Shown here piece after piece: positions 18,014-27,005 of a stretch of DNA of 64,000 nucleotides. Position numbers and translations under genes: made by a program. Below the pieces are notes generated by a model. That model saw nothing but the letters and a program-made list of their open reading frames with translations. It ran no database searches and was not told the origin of the DNA. This DNA is from Rhodospirillales bacterium (GTDB lineage: Bacteria > Pseudomonadota > Alphaproteobacteria > Rhodospirillales > Defluviicoccaceae). Numbering within the stretch: position 1 is the first letter of the stretch; the number at the start of each line of letters is the position of its first letter. The DNA is taken from contig JADJQT010000002.1 in the NCBI GenBank assembly GCA_016712595.1, positions 434,001-498,000 on the forward strand. Direction: 5' to 3'.

Positions 18014-19417
18014 TCAGCCATGCCCCGCGTTACGCAGCCGCGCCTGTGTTTCGTCGAGCGCGCGGGCAACGCGCGCCAACATGTCGTCGATTTCGGCGGC
18101 CTCGATGATCAGCGGCGGCGAGAACGCCAGAACGTCGCCGCCGAGTGCGCGGATGATCACCCCGTTCGCCTCGGCTCGTTTCGCCGCGAGGGCGGCGACG
18201 CCGAGCGTCGGCGTAAACGGCTCCTTCGTTGCCTTGTCGGCAACGAGCTCGAGCGCGCCGACAAGGCCCACTCCACGGGCCTCGCCGACCAGCGGGTGAT
18301 CGGCGAGCTGGCGCAGGCCGTCCTGCAGGGCCGGAGCGACCGCGCGGACGTGGCCGACGATGTCGCGCTCGGCGTAGATCGCCAGCGTCTCGAGCGCGAC
18401 CTCGGCCGCGACCGGATGGCCGGAGTAGGTGAAGCCGTGGCCGAAGACGCCGATCTTCTCGCTCTCGGCGACCATCGCCTGCCAGATCGGCTCGGAGATC
18501 ATCAGCGCCGAGATCGGGATATAGCCCGACGACAGCGCCTTGGCGCAGGTGATCATGTCGGGGCGGATGGCGTAGGTCTCGCAGCCCCACAGGTTGCCGG
18601 TGCGCCCGAAGCCACAGATCACCTCGTCGGCGACGAGAAGGATGTCGTAACGGGCAAGGACCGCCTGGATCTTGGCGAAGTAGGTGGCGGGCGGAACGAT
18701 GACACCACCGGCGCCCATCACCGGCTCGGCAAACATCGCGGCGATCGTCTCTGGTCCCTCGCGCACGATGAGCTGCTCGAGGCTGTCGGCGAGACGGGTG
18801 GCGAAGTCTTCCTCGCTCTCGCCCGGCTTTGCATGGCGCCAGTGGTGGGGGCACTCGGCGTGGAGCATCCGCTCGAGCGGCAGGTCGAAGTCGCGGTGGT
18901 TGGCAGGAAGCCCGGTCAGGCTCGCCGAGGCGACGGTCACGCCATGATAAGCACGCTGGCGCGAGAGGATCTTCTTCTTCTGGGGCCGGCCGAGGGCGTT
19001 GTTGTAGTACCAGATCAGCTTGATCGCCGTATCGTTGGCTTCCGAGCCGGAATTGGCGAACAGCACCTTCGACATCGGCGCCGGGGCAAGGCCGATCAGC
19101 CGCTCGGCGAGGTCGATGGTCGGCGCCGGCGACTTGCCGCCGAACGAATGATAGAAGGGCAGGCGGCTCAATCCGCGGGCGGCCGCCGCGACGAGGCGTG
19201 GCTCGCTGAATCCCAGCGACGTGCACCACAGTCCGGCCAGGCCCTCGATATAAGCGTTGCCGTCCTCGTCCCAGACGCGGATGCCCTCGCCACGGGTCAC
19301 CACCATCGGCCCGGAGTGCTGATGCGCCATCAAGTTGGTGTAGGGATGGGCGCAAAAAGCGCGATCACGCGCCGATGCGGAATGTTGGGCCGGTGCGTCC
19401 GACGTGGGAATGTCCAT
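18014..19417 (-). CDS. Class III (omega) aminotransferase, PLP-dependent
   Basis: Cytoplasmic aminotransferase of 467 residues in fold type I, group III. Cofactor features: NSGSEANDTAIKL (phosphate contact), LLVADEVICGFGRTGN with Asp264, and Lys293 in CAKALSSGYIPISA as the Schiff-base lysine. The long N terminus (AHPYTNLMAHQHSGPMVVTR) and LWCTSLGFSEPRL resemble the amine:pyruvate and putrescine/beta-alanine type, but the substrate cannot be fixed by reading. The ATG at 19417 has GGAG seven bases upstream; the frame stays open further back with no such site. It is just upstream of hemA in the same direction, probably co-transcribed. Confidence 0.88.
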   Translation of the reverse strand: MDIPTSDAPAQHSASARDRAFCAHPYTNLMAHQHSGPMVVTRGEGIRVWDEDGNAYIEGLAGLWCTSLGFSEPRLVAAAARGLSRLPFYHSFGGKSPAPTIDLAERLIGLAPAPMSKVLFANSGSEANDTAIKLIWYYNNALGRPQKKKILSRQRAYHGVTVASASLTGLPANHRDFDLPLERMLHAECPHHWRHAKPGESEEDFATRLADSLEQLIVREGPETIAAMFAEPVMGAGGVIVPPATYFAKIQAVLARYDILLVADEVICGFGRTGNLWGCETYAIRPDMITCAKALSSGYIPISALMISEPIWQAMVAESEKIGVFGHGFTYSGHPVAAEVALETLAIYAERDIVGHVRAVAPALQDGLRQLADHPLVGEARGVGLVGALELVADKATKEPFTPTLGVAALAAKRAEANGVIIRALGGDVLAFSPPLIIEAAEIDDMLARVARALDETQARLRNAGHG

Positions 19418-19604
19418 CACGCATCTCCAGGTACGGAGCGTCGAGCGAGACCCGGCGTCATCGTCATGATGCAAATAAAAGGGCGCAACGCGCCCGCTGC
19501 ATGGCGAACGATCCGCTCTTCTGTCCAGACCTTAACACGGTTCATCATCGCCTGCCGAGAGCAAGTCGCAGATTTGTCATCGATTTTTCCGGTAAAATAC
19601 GTCT

Positions 19605-21083
19605 TCAGGTTGCCCAAGCCCGAATGCGTGGCACATCGCCCAGGATCATCTCGACGATGCGGTGATGATTGGTATCGGCGACGAGAATCCGATCCGGGCC
19701 ATCGACGGCAATACCGGACGGATCACCCCCATTCAGCCCGATGTCGGTTTTGGCGGCGATCGGGTCCGCAAGGAGATCGCTGACACAGCGGGTGCGCGGA
19801 TCGACGATGCGCAAGGCGCCGTTGTAACTGTCGGCGACGACGAGCCGATCTCCTTGACAGGCAATGCCGCGACAGTGTTGCAGCCGCGCTTCGGCGAACG
19901 GTCCGTTGCGCCGCCCGTATTCGAACAGGCCGGCGCCGACGAGGGTCTCGATGCGGTTGCCGCCGTCCGGGTGCATGGCCCGCACCGCGGAGGTTTCGCT
20001 GTCGACGAAGTAAATGACGCCCGTTGTCCGATCGATCGCAAGGCCGGTCGGCTGCGCCAGTTGAGCCTCGGCGGGGCATCCGTCCCTCAGCCCTTCCTGT
20101 CCGTCACCGGCCAACGGCGAAACCAGCCCGTTTGCGAGATCGAGCCGGCCGAGCTGATGCGTGCCGGCATTGGCGAAGATCAGGGCGCCGGCAGCGCATT
20201 CGATGTCCCAGACGGACGCGAGCGCGGTGTCCGCGCTGTCGCGAGTCCGGCAAAGAATGCCCCCACGCTCGCCGGTGCCGGCCAGCGTCATGACGGCGCC
20301 GGTGGCAAGGTCAATGCGGCGGATGGCGTGATTTCCGGCATCGGCTACAAAGATATGGGCGCCGTCGCAGGCGAGGCCCTGCGGATGGCAAAAGGCACTG
20401 GCGGCACCGGGAAGATCGAGAAAGCCGGGTTTGCCGCTGCCGAAGCGACGGATTTCCCGGCCGTCGTCATCACAAACCACGATCTGGTGATGGCCGCTGT
20501 CGGCGATCGCCCAGCAGGGCTTTCCGTCAGGGCCGCGCAACGGTTTGATCCCGGCCGGAAAGCGAAAGCGCCCGGTCTGCGACGTCTCGCGCCGCAGCGG
20601 CAACGGCGGCGGCGCCGGGAAGCGGGGTCCACAGCAGTGCCGGCGGAGAACCTCACCGAGGCCGGCGATCAGGCGCTCGGCCGCCGGCTCTCCCGGCAGG
20701 TCGCCGAGAATGCCGCCGCACGGATCGACGAACACCAGGGTTGGCCATGCGCTGATGCCGTAGTCCGCCCATAGCTGCAGCTCGGGATCGTGCACGATCG
20801 GATGGCGGATGTCGTGCCGTAAGATGGCGTTGCGTACGCTTGCAACCGCGCGCTCGGCGGGGTACTTCGGACAGTGGACGCCGATGACGACGAGCTTGTC
20901 GGCGAAGGTATCCTCAAGACGCCGCAAAGTCGGCAGCACGTGCAGACAGTTCACGCAACTCGCCGTCCAGAAGTCGAGCACGACAAAACGACCCTTGAGA
21001 TCACTGAGGTGAAGCGGACGAGAAACGTTGAACCAAGGCAATTCGGCCTTGAATAGCTCAGGCGCGGGCGAAAGACCCAACAT
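19605..21083 (-). CDS. Thioredoxin-fold and NHL-repeat protein
   Basis: Two-domain protein of about 492 residues. The N-terminal part (about 10-150) is a TlpA/thioredoxin fold with WTASCVNCLHVLP; CVNC is an active-site-like CXXC, and the cis-proline loop SAWPTLVF is present. The rest is a six-bladed NHL-type propeller with repeats such as QGLACDGAHIFVADAGNHAI and GIAVDGPDRILVADTNHHRI. The architecture matches the NHLRC2 family, whose bacterial role is unclear. The start is uncertain: the frame opens at a TTG (21182) without a ribosome site, so the ATG at 21083, with GAGGG 12 bases upstream, is used. I see no export signal. It is divergent from the stress-protein gene. Confidence 0.82.
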   Translation of the reverse strand: MLGLSPAPELFKAELPWFNVSRPLHLSDLKGRFVVLDFWTASCVNCLHVLPTLRRLEDTFADKLVVIGVHCPKYPAERAVASVRNAILRHDIRHPIVHDPELQLWADYGISAWPTLVFVDPCGGILGDLPGEPAAERLIAGLGEVLRRHCCGPRFPAPPPLPLRRETSQTGRFRFPAGIKPLRGPDGKPCWAIADSGHHQIVVCDDDGREIRRFGSGKPGFLDLPGAASAFCHPQGLACDGAHIFVADAGNHAIRRIDLATGAVMTLAGTGERGGILCRTRDSADTALASVWDIECAAGALIFANAGTHQLGRLDLANGLVSPLAGDGQEGLRDGCPAEAQLAQPTGLAIDRTTGVIYFVDSETSAVRAMHPDGGNRIETLVGAGLFEYGRRNGPFAEARLQHCRGIACQGDRLVVADSYNGALRIVDPRTRCVSDLLADPIAAKTDIGLNGGDPSGIAVDGPDRILVADTNHHRIVEMILGDVPRIRAWAT

Positions 21084-21340
21084 GCCGGACGCAATCCCTC
21101 TACGCAGGCCGATCGGTTTGATGCACCCTGCATTTAAGGATTCGTTAGCCGCTTTCCAGTTATATCGCTGCCGATGCGCCAAGCTTGACGGCGAAGACTT
21201 GGCGAGTCCATGGCGCCTTCATACAATCATCGCGCCGTTGGCGCGGCGCCGCGGCGGAGATCGGTGGATCCGATCCCCGCACCACGCCCGCCGGCGGCCG
21301 CCGCGCCCGCCGTGCAATGCAGATCAAAGGAAACCAGGTC

Positions 21341-22183
21341 ATGGCTCTTAAGGATATTCTGGTTCACATCGACAACGGGCGCCATTGCACGGCGCGGCTG
21401 GACGCGGCGCTGGCGTTGGCGGCCGCCCACGACGCGCATCTGACCGGCCTTTATGTCATCACCCATCCGCGCATTCCCGGCTACGTGCGGGCACAGTTGC
21501 CGGACGACCTGATCGCCCAGCAGGAACGGGCGACCGTCGCGGCGGCGGCGCGCGCCGAGCGGACGTTCACCGATCACCTGCAGCGCGCGGGCATCAACGG
21601 TGAGTGGCGCTGCGTCGAAGGGGCGCAGGCGCCGATGCTAAGTATGCATGGCCGTTACGCCGACGTGGTCGTCGCCGGGCAACGCGACACATCGGGCGAC
21701 GAGGGGGTTGATGATCCCGCCATGCCTGATCAGCTCATCCTCGGGCTCGGCCGACCGGTTCTGGTCATTCCCTACGGCGGCGAATTTCCGGCGATCGGCA
21801 ATCGCGTTCTCGTCGCCTGGGACGCGAGCCGGCTTGCCACCCGCGCGATCAACGACGCCATGCCGTTCCTGGAGACGGCAAAAGAGGTGATCGTGCTCGC
21901 CGTCAATCCCAAGCGCGAGGATGGCGAGGGCGGGCACGGCGAGATTCCCAGCGCCGATATCTGCCTGCACCTTGCACGGCATCGCATCCGCACCGAAGCG
22001 CAGCATCTTTATGCCGATGATCTGAGCGCCGGAGAGGTTCTGCTATCGCGGGCGGTCGACGAGGGGATTGACCTGATCGTCTGTGGCGCTTACGGGCACG
22101 CGCGCTGGCGGGAACTGGTTCTCGGCGGCGTCACTCGTCATCTGCTCGAGCACATGACGATTCCGGTTCTGATGAGCCACTGA
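21341..22183 (+). CDS. Universal stress protein, tandem UspA domains
   Basis: Cytoplasmic protein of 280 residues made of two Usp folds. Each begins with a typical beta strand (MALKDILVHIDNGRHCTARL; then NRVLVAWDASRLATRAINDA). The second domain ends in GAYGHARWRELVLGGVTRHL, carrying the G-x2-G-x9-G-(S/T) ATP-binding pattern, and in the closing strand IPVLMSH; the first domain lacks it. The ATG has AAAGGA nine bases upstream. The last 53 bases overlap the 3' end of the esterase gene on the opposite strand. Ligand and stress signal are unknown. Confidence 0.9.
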   Translation: MALKDILVHIDNGRHCTARLDAALALAAAHDAHLTGLYVITHPRIPGYVRAQLPDDLIAQQERATVAAAARAERTFTDHLQRAGINGEWRCVEGAQAPMLSMHGRYADVVVAGQRDTSGDEGVDDPAMPDQLILGLGRPVLVIPYGGEFPAIGNRVLVAWDASRLATRAINDAMPFLETAKEVIVLAVNPKREDGEGGHGEIPSADICLHLARHRIRTEAQHLYADDLSAGEVLLSRAVDEGIDLIVCGAYGHARWRELVLGGVTRHLLEHMTIPVLMSH

Positions 22184-23327
22184 CCGGCGCGTCCCCGGCG
22201 AGCAGGTCGATCATCGCCGAGACCGCGGCGATCTGCGGCCCGCTGCGGCGCGCGTAGTCGTCGCCGGTAAAGCCCCACCAGTCCCAGCAGCCCTGCGGGT
22301 TGGGCCAGGGAATGGTGGCGCCGGCGAATGTCCGGGTCAGCGCCGCCGCCTGCGGGTAGAGCACGACGATGTCGTTCGCCTCGGCCCATTCGTTGTAGCC
22401 GGCGTGGCGGTAGAAGACATCGCCGATGGTCTCAGCGTTCTGCCGGCAGCCGTGAAATACGACGTGCAGGCGGCAGCCACCGTCGGCGCAGCGCTTGGGG
22501 ACGTAGGCGAAGCCGTCGTCGGCGAGGCCGGCGGGGCGTGTGGGGTCGGTGAACTCGCCCTGGAAAAAGGTGATCATGCGCCCGTCGGCGCGAACCGGCG
22601 CCGCTAGCGGCCCATAGATGTGCTGCAAGGTTGTGCCGGCGAGGTCGAAGCCGCAGTTGGAGATGAAGGGATCGGCAAGCGCATCGCAGGCATTGCCGTA
22701 CCCGGCGGTGACCATCGCATGCTGCGCCTTGATATCGGTGATGAAGCGGATGCTCTGCGCGTCGACGAAATGCTCATAAAAGGTCGCCAGCGATTGCATC
22801 ACCGAGGTGGGGACGAGCGTATCGAGCCGGCCGGAAAAAAGCAGGACCCGGTCGGCATGCAAGGTGGCCGTCGGATCGATCAACCCCGCCTGTGCCGCGT
22901 CGTCTGCGGCGGTGATCGCCCGCTTGGGATCGGGGGGGCCGAAGAAGGGCAGCGGCGAGAGGACGTCCGAGCACACGTCCAGCGAGCGGAGCATGGTTAA
23001 TGGAAATCCGCCGGCGGCGCAGGCGTAGGGACCGGCGGCGAAGATGCCGGCGCCCATGATGCGGGCCGAGTTGGCGACGTGAAACTGCTGCGCCATATAG
23101 CCGCCGGAGGAGATGCCGGAGACCGAGATCGCGCTTTCATCGATGCACAGGGATGGCAGGCGATCGGCGGCCGATGCCGGTGCGGCGCAGGCGATCAGTG
23201 CCGCGGCGACGTGCAACACCAAGCCGGCGATGCCGCCTGCTCGCGGCCGATCGACGCCAATGGGTGCGATGGATGGAAGTTTGGTCGGCACAGGGGTTGG
23301 CTTATCGGTTTGCGCGGCGTGGATCAA
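22131..23327 (-). CDS. Poly(3-hydroxybutyrate) depolymerase-like esterase, probably exported
   Basis: Alpha/beta hydrolase of the PHB-depolymerase family. The nucleophile elbow is GISSG (Ser73) in SVSGISSGGYMAQQ. Further family landmarks are SGRLDTLVP with a likely catalytic Asp, and VVFHGCRQNAETIGDVFYRH near the catalytic His and oxyanion region. The N terminus has a hydrophobic stretch GLVLHVAAALIACAAPASA that looks like an export signal with a long leader. The start is uncertain: TTG at 23327 overlaps the upstream permease gene by 26 bases with only a weak GAGG; an in-frame GTG later on would shorten the leader. The stop lies inside the convergent stress-protein gene. Natural substrate could be PHB or another short ester. 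Confidence 0.8.
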   Translation of the reverse strand: MIHAAQTDKPTPVPTKLPSIAPIGVDRPRAGGIAGLVLHVAAALIACAAPASAADRLPSLCIDESAISVSGISSGGYMAQQFHVANSARIMGAGIFAAGPYACAAGGFPLTMLRSLDVCSDVLSPLPFFGPPDPKRAITAADDAAQAGLIDPTATLHADRVLLFSGRLDTLVPTSVMQSLATFYEHFVDAQSIRFITDIKAQHAMVTAGYGNACDALADPFISNCGFDLAGTTLQHIYGPLAAPVRADGRMITFFQGEFTDPTRPAGLADDGFAYVPKRCADGGCRLHVVFHGCRQNAETIGDVFYRHAGYNEWAEANDIVVLYPQAAALTRTFAGATIPWPNPQGCWDWWGFTGDDYARRSGPQIAAVSAMIDLLAGDAPVSGSSEPESSCARADDE

Positions 23328-24213
23328 GCGCCTCGCGCAGTCCGTCGCCGAGCACGTTGAGCGCGATCACGGTAATGAAGATCGCAAGGCCGGGCCAGAT
23401 GGCGAGGCCGGGCGCGGACCAGACGAGTTCCTGGGCGTTGCTCAACAGGTTGCCCCAGCTCGGCGTCGGCGGCTGGACGCCAAGACCAAGGAAACTGAGA
23501 ACGGATTCGAGCAAGACAACGTTGCCGCTCGCCAGCGTCGTGGCGACGATGATCGGCGAGGCGAGATTCGGCAGAATATGCACGCGCATGATGCGCATCG
23601 GCCCGGCGCCTTGGGCACGCGCCGCCAACACGAACGTCGCCTCCCGCAGGTGCAGGGCATAGGCTCGCACCAGCCGCGCCACGGTGGCCCAGCCGACAAG
23701 GGCGACGATCCCCACGATCTTTACCAGGCCGAAGGCGTTTGACGTGGCGAGACCGTTGGGCAGTCCGAGCTTCGCCGGATCGATAGCGGCGAGAACGATC
23801 AGCAGGGGTAGCAGCGGCAAGGCCAGCAGGCCGTCGGTCAGGCGCATCAAGAGCGCATCGACTCGTCCCCCGAGGTAGCCGGCGGCAAGGCCGATCGGCG
23901 TGCCGATGAGGGTCGACGCGAGCGCTGCGGCGAGCCCGACGAAGAGCGAGGCGCGGCCCGCCTCGAGTAGGCGGACGAGAACGTCGCGGCCAAGCTCGTC
24001 GGTGCCGAGGGGATGCGCCGCCGAAGGCGCAGCGAAGCGGTCGAGCAGGTTGACATCGACGCCGTTGCTGCCGATCGCCGCCGCCAGCCATGGCGCGGCC
24101 GCGCTGGCAAGCGCGAGGACACCCAGGACCGCGAGCGCCACGACGGCAAGCGGTGGCAGGCGACGCAACCGCCATGCCTTCGCTGGCCGCGGGGTCCGGG
24201 TGCCGCGCGTCAC
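23302..24213 (-). CDS. ABC transporter permease, DppC/OppC type
   Basis: Inner-membrane permease of 303 residues for peptides or related solutes. The N-terminal OppC-like segment has one helix (PLAVVALAVLGVLALASAAA) and the HPLGTDELGRDVLVRLLEA motif that is diagnostic of DppC/OppC. Five more helices follow, with the ATPase-coupling loop around ARAQGAGPMRIMRVHILPN. It starts with GTG in a four-base overlap with dppB, so the two are translationally coupled. No solute-binding protein and no ATPase gene lies next to it, and the next gene is the esterase, so the transporter is incomplete as found. Confidence 0.9.
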   Translation of the reverse strand: MTRGTRTPRPAKAWRLRRLPPLAVVALAVLGVLALASAAAPWLAAAIGSNGVDVNLLDRFAAPSAAHPLGTDELGRDVLVRLLEAGRASLFVGLAAALASTLIGTPIGLAAGYLGGRVDALLMRLTDGLLALPLLPLLIVLAAIDPAKLGLPNGLATSNAFGLVKIVGIVALVGWATVARLVRAYALHLREATFVLAARAQGAGPMRIMRVHILPNLASPIIVATTLASGNVVLLESVLSFLGLGVQPPTPSWGNLLSNAQELVWSAPGLAIWPGLAIFITVIALNVLGDGLREALDPRRANR

Positions 24214-25172
24214 CGATCGGCCCGGTCGAGGGCGATCCGCGGGTCGAGCAGCACCAGCGCCAGATCGGCGAGCAGGCTCCCCGCCAGGGTGAATGCCGTC
24301 GCCAGCAGCAGTGCCGCCAGGGCCAGGTTGTAGTCGTTGCCAAGTATCGCATCGTAAATCAGTCGGCCCATGCCCGGATAGGCGAAAACGGTCTCGGTGA
24401 CGAGGGCGCCGGATACCAACGCCCCGAAATCGATGCCGAGCACCGTGACGACGGGGACGAGCGCGATGCGCAGCGCGTGGCCCAGCACCACCTGGCGGTC
24501 GCTCAGGCCCTTGGCCCGGGCGGTGCGGATCCAGTCGCTGCCCAGCGCGTCGATGGTCGCCGCGCGCACATAGCGCACGTAGCCGCCGACGCTGGCGAGC
24601 GCGAGGCAGAGGACGGGCAGGACGAGGTGCCGGGCGCCGGCGAACGGCCTGCCGTCACCCGCGCCCGATCCACCGGCGGGCAGGATCCCGAGCAGGACGG
24701 CGAAGACGATGATCAGCACCAGCGCTGTCCAGAACGGCGGCGTCGAGATGCCGGCGAACGATACGAGGCTGATCAGGCGATCGATCCAGCGCTCGCGGCG
24801 AGTGGCGGCGAGCAACCCGAGCGGCAGGGCAAGGGACAAGGAAAGGACAAGGGCGAGGCCGGCCAGGCGCGCGGTGGCCTCCAGGGCGGGCCTCAGGACC
24901 TCCGCAACCGGGCGCGCCTGAAGCCGGGAATAGCCGAGATCGCCGGTAAGCGCGGCCTGCGCCCAGGCGGCATAGCGCTCGATCAGCGGCCGGTCGAGAC
25001 CGTAGATCTGCTTCAGGCGCAGCGCGTCCTCGGCGCCGAGGCGCGGATCGCTGCTGATCATCAGGTCGATCGGATCGCCCGGCATCAAACCGATCAGCCC
25101 GTAGACGACGAACGACATCACCGCGAGCACGGCCAGGGCCTGGCCGAGACGCCGGGCAAGGAAGCCGGTCAT
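24210..25172 (-). CDS. ABC transporter permease, DppB/OppB type
   Basis: Partner permease of 320 residues with six helices. The N terminus FLARRLGQALAVLAVMSFVV and the adjoining LMPGDPIDLM are typical of DppB. The loop containing YVRYVRAATIDALGSDWIRT and ARAKGLSDRQVVLGHALR is the ATPase contact region, and GALVTETVFAYPGMGRL follows. The ATG at 25172 is used, since the frame continues 76 codons upstream through sequence with no resemblance to the family. It is divergent from modA across a 297-base gap. The missing ATPases and binding protein are the main oddity. Confidence 0.9.
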   Translation of the reverse strand: MTGFLARRLGQALAVLAVMSFVVYGLIGLMPGDPIDLMISSDPRLGAEDALRLKQIYGLDRPLIERYAAWAQAALTGDLGYSRLQARPVAEVLRPALEATARLAGLALVLSLSLALPLGLLAATRRERWIDRLISLVSFAGISTPPFWTALVLIIVFAVLLGILPAGGSGAGDGRPFAGARHLVLPVLCLALASVGGYVRYVRAATIDALGSDWIRTARAKGLSDRQVVLGHALRIALVPVVTVLGIDFGALVSGALVTETVFAYPGMGRLIYDAILGNDYNLALAALLLATAFTLAGSLLADLALVLLDPRIALDRADR

Positions 25173-25400
25173 CGACGTCGTCCAACGCTGCTCATATACC
25201 CCTCTATGGGGTATAAACGTCGTATCGTCACACGGTCCGTCGGCGCAACCTGCATCGTCGGCGAACGATAGGCGAGGTGGCTGGCACCGGGCAACTGCGT
25301 TGGCATCGATGTTGCTGTTCGGCTTGCAGCGCGCGAGCGCCGTGCTCTGTGCTCCGGGTGTCGCGCCGCCGGGATTCGACGGTCCACATGATGCTCGCAA

Positions 25401-25426
25401 CCGCTATATCCATCGATATATAACGG
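25401..25426. promoter_or_regulatory. Putative ModE-binding site (Mo-box) for modABC
   Basis: CCGCTATAT (25401-25409) and ATATAACGG (25418-25426) form an inverted repeat with one mismatch. The core fits the E. coli ModE consensus TATAT-N7-TAYAT exactly (25405-25421). It ends 43 bases before the modA start, where a ModE-molybdate repressor would block transcription. modE itself is not in the window. Confidence 0.72.
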
Positions 25427-25469
25427 ATGCGCTGCCGTGATATCGAAAGTGACCGTAAAGGAGGTGGTT

Positions 25470-26273
25470 ATGAGTCGCCCAAAGCTTCGTGCTTATGTTG
25501 TCGGCATCTGCCTGTTGATTGCTCCTCTTGTCGTTCCGATCGCCGGCCGGGCGGCGGATCCCGAGGTCATCACCGTGTTCGCCGCGGCGAGCCTGACCGA
25601 CGCGCTGAGCCAGGCGGCGAAGGCGTATCGAAACGAGGGCGGGCCCGAGGTCCGTTTCTCCTTCGCTGCGTCGTCGGCCCTCGCCCGCCAGATCGAGGCC
25701 GGCGCCCCCGCGGATATCTACGCCTCGGCGAACGAGGAGTGGATGGATTACCTCGCTGGCAAGAACGCGATCGAGGCATCGAGCAGGGTGAGCCCCCTCG
25801 GCAATTCGCTGGTGATGATCGCGCCCGCGGACAGCACGCTCGATCATGTGACCATCGCGCCCGATTTCGATATCACCGGCCTGATCGGCAAGGACAACAA
25901 GCTGGTGACGGGCGATCCCGACAGCGTGCCCGTCGGCATCTATGCCAAGAAGGCGCTCGAGCATCTGGGTGTCTGGGACAAGGCCGAGCCGATGGTGGCG
26001 CGCGCCGAGAGCGTTCGCGCCGCCCTTGCGCTTGTCGAGCGCGGCGAGGCCCCGCTCGGCATCGTCTACGGCACCGACGCGATGGCGAGTGACAAGGTCA
26101 AGGTGGTCGGCACCTTCCCGCCGGACAGTTACCCGGCGATCAGCTATCCGTTCGCCATCGTCGCCGGCAAGGACACGCCCGAGGTCCGCAAGCTGTTCGA
26201 TTACCTGACCGGCGGTGCCGCCGCCAGCGTCTATCAGCGTGACGGCTTCACCTGGCGGGGCCCCACGGGCTAG
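25470..26273 (+). CDS. modA: Molybdate-binding periplasmic protein
   Basis: Binding protein of the high-affinity molybdate ABC importer, 267 residues. The N terminus is a signal peptide (about residues 1-30, PKLRAYVVGICLLIAPLVVP, cleaved after GRA or nearby). The mature start EVITVFAAASLTDAL and the segment FAASSALARQIEAGAPADIY carry the oxyanion-binding serines characteristic of ModA. The ATG at 25470 is set by a near-perfect AAAGGAGG five bases upstream. It is the first gene of modABC; a ModE box lies just ahead, so repression by molybdate is expected. Supply of Mo matters directly to the MoFe nitrogenase encoded 25 kb away. Confidence 0.95.
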   Translation: MSRPKLRAYVVGICLLIAPLVVPIAGRAADPEVITVFAAASLTDALSQAAKAYRNEGGPEVRFSFAASSALARQIEAGAPADIYASANEEWMDYLAGKNAIEASSRVSPLGNSLVMIAPADSTLDHVTIAPDFDITGLIGKDNKLVTGDPDSVPVGIYAKKALEHLGVWDKAEPMVARAESVRAALALVERGEAPLGIVYGTDAMASDKVKVVGTFPPDSYPAISYPFAIVAGKDTPEVRKLFDYLTGGAAASVYQRDGFTWRGPTG

Positions 26274-26318
26274 GCGGCGGGGCGGACTCGCGCGGGCCGC
26301 GCGGCAAGGGGCGAGCCG

Positions 26319-27005
26319 ATGCTGTCGGCGGACGAGACCGAAGCCCTGTTGCTGACCTTGCGCATCTCCGCGGTCGCCGTGACCTGCGCCTTTCCGCTGG
26401 CGTTGGCATCGGCGCTGTTGCTGGCCCGCGCCCGGTTTCCAGGCAAGGTGGTGATCGATGGGCTGGTGCATCTGCCGCTGGTCCTGCCGCCAGTGGTCAT
26501 GGGTTACCTGCTGCTGATCACCTTCGGCACCCGCGCGCCGGTCGGCGGCTGGCTGTTCGAGACGCTGGGTATCCGCCTGGTGTTCCACTGGACCGGCGCG
26601 GCGCTCGCCGCCGGCGTCGTCACCTTTCCCTTCCAGGTTCGGGCCATGCGTTTGGCACTGGAGGCGGTCGATCCCAAGCTGGAAGCCGCGGCGCGCTCGC
26701 TGGGCGCCAGCCGTCTCGACGTATTCGGCTCGGTCACGCTGCCGCTGATGCTGCCGGGTATCGTCGCCGGCGCGATAACCGCGTTTGCCGCCAGCCTCGG
26801 CGAGTTCGGCGCGATCATCACCTTCGTGTCCAACGTTCCGGGCGAGACCCGGACGTTGCCGCTCGCCATCTATACCGCGATCCAATCGCCCGGCAACGAA
26901 GCCGCCGCCGCGCGTCTCGCCGGTCTGTCGATCGCGCTGGCCTGCGGCGGGCTGTTGCTCGCCGAAGTCGCCGGCCGCAAGGCCCAGCGGATGATCGGGC
27001 GCTGA
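26319..27005 (+). CDS. modB: Molybdate ABC transporter permease
   Basis: Inner-membrane permease of 228 residues with about five helices. The start MLSADETEALLLTLRISAVA, the VHLPLVLPPVVMGYLLL segment and the ATPase-coupling loop EAAARSLGASRLDVFGSVTLP are typical of ModB. It begins 45 bases after modA, and its TGA shares a base with the ATG of modC (TGATG), so translation of the two is coupled. Normal length, intact. Confidence 0.95.
   Translation: MLSADETEALLLTLRISAVAVTCAFPLALASALLLARARFPGKVVIDGLVHLPLVLPPVVMGYLLLITFGTRAPVGGWLFETLGIRLVFHWTGAALAAGVVTFPFQVRAMRLALEAVDPKLEAAARSLGASRLDVFGSVTLPLMLPGIVAGAITAFAASLGEFGAIITFVSNVPGETRTLPLAIYTAIQSPGNEAAAARLAGLSIALACGGLLLAEVAGRKAQRMIGR

Noticed and set aside
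17966..19783. Open frame of 605 codons on the plus strand opposite the aminotransferase gene
   Set aside because: The minus strand encodes a complete class III aminotransferase here; the plus-strand product is Arg/Asp-rich without recognisable domains.
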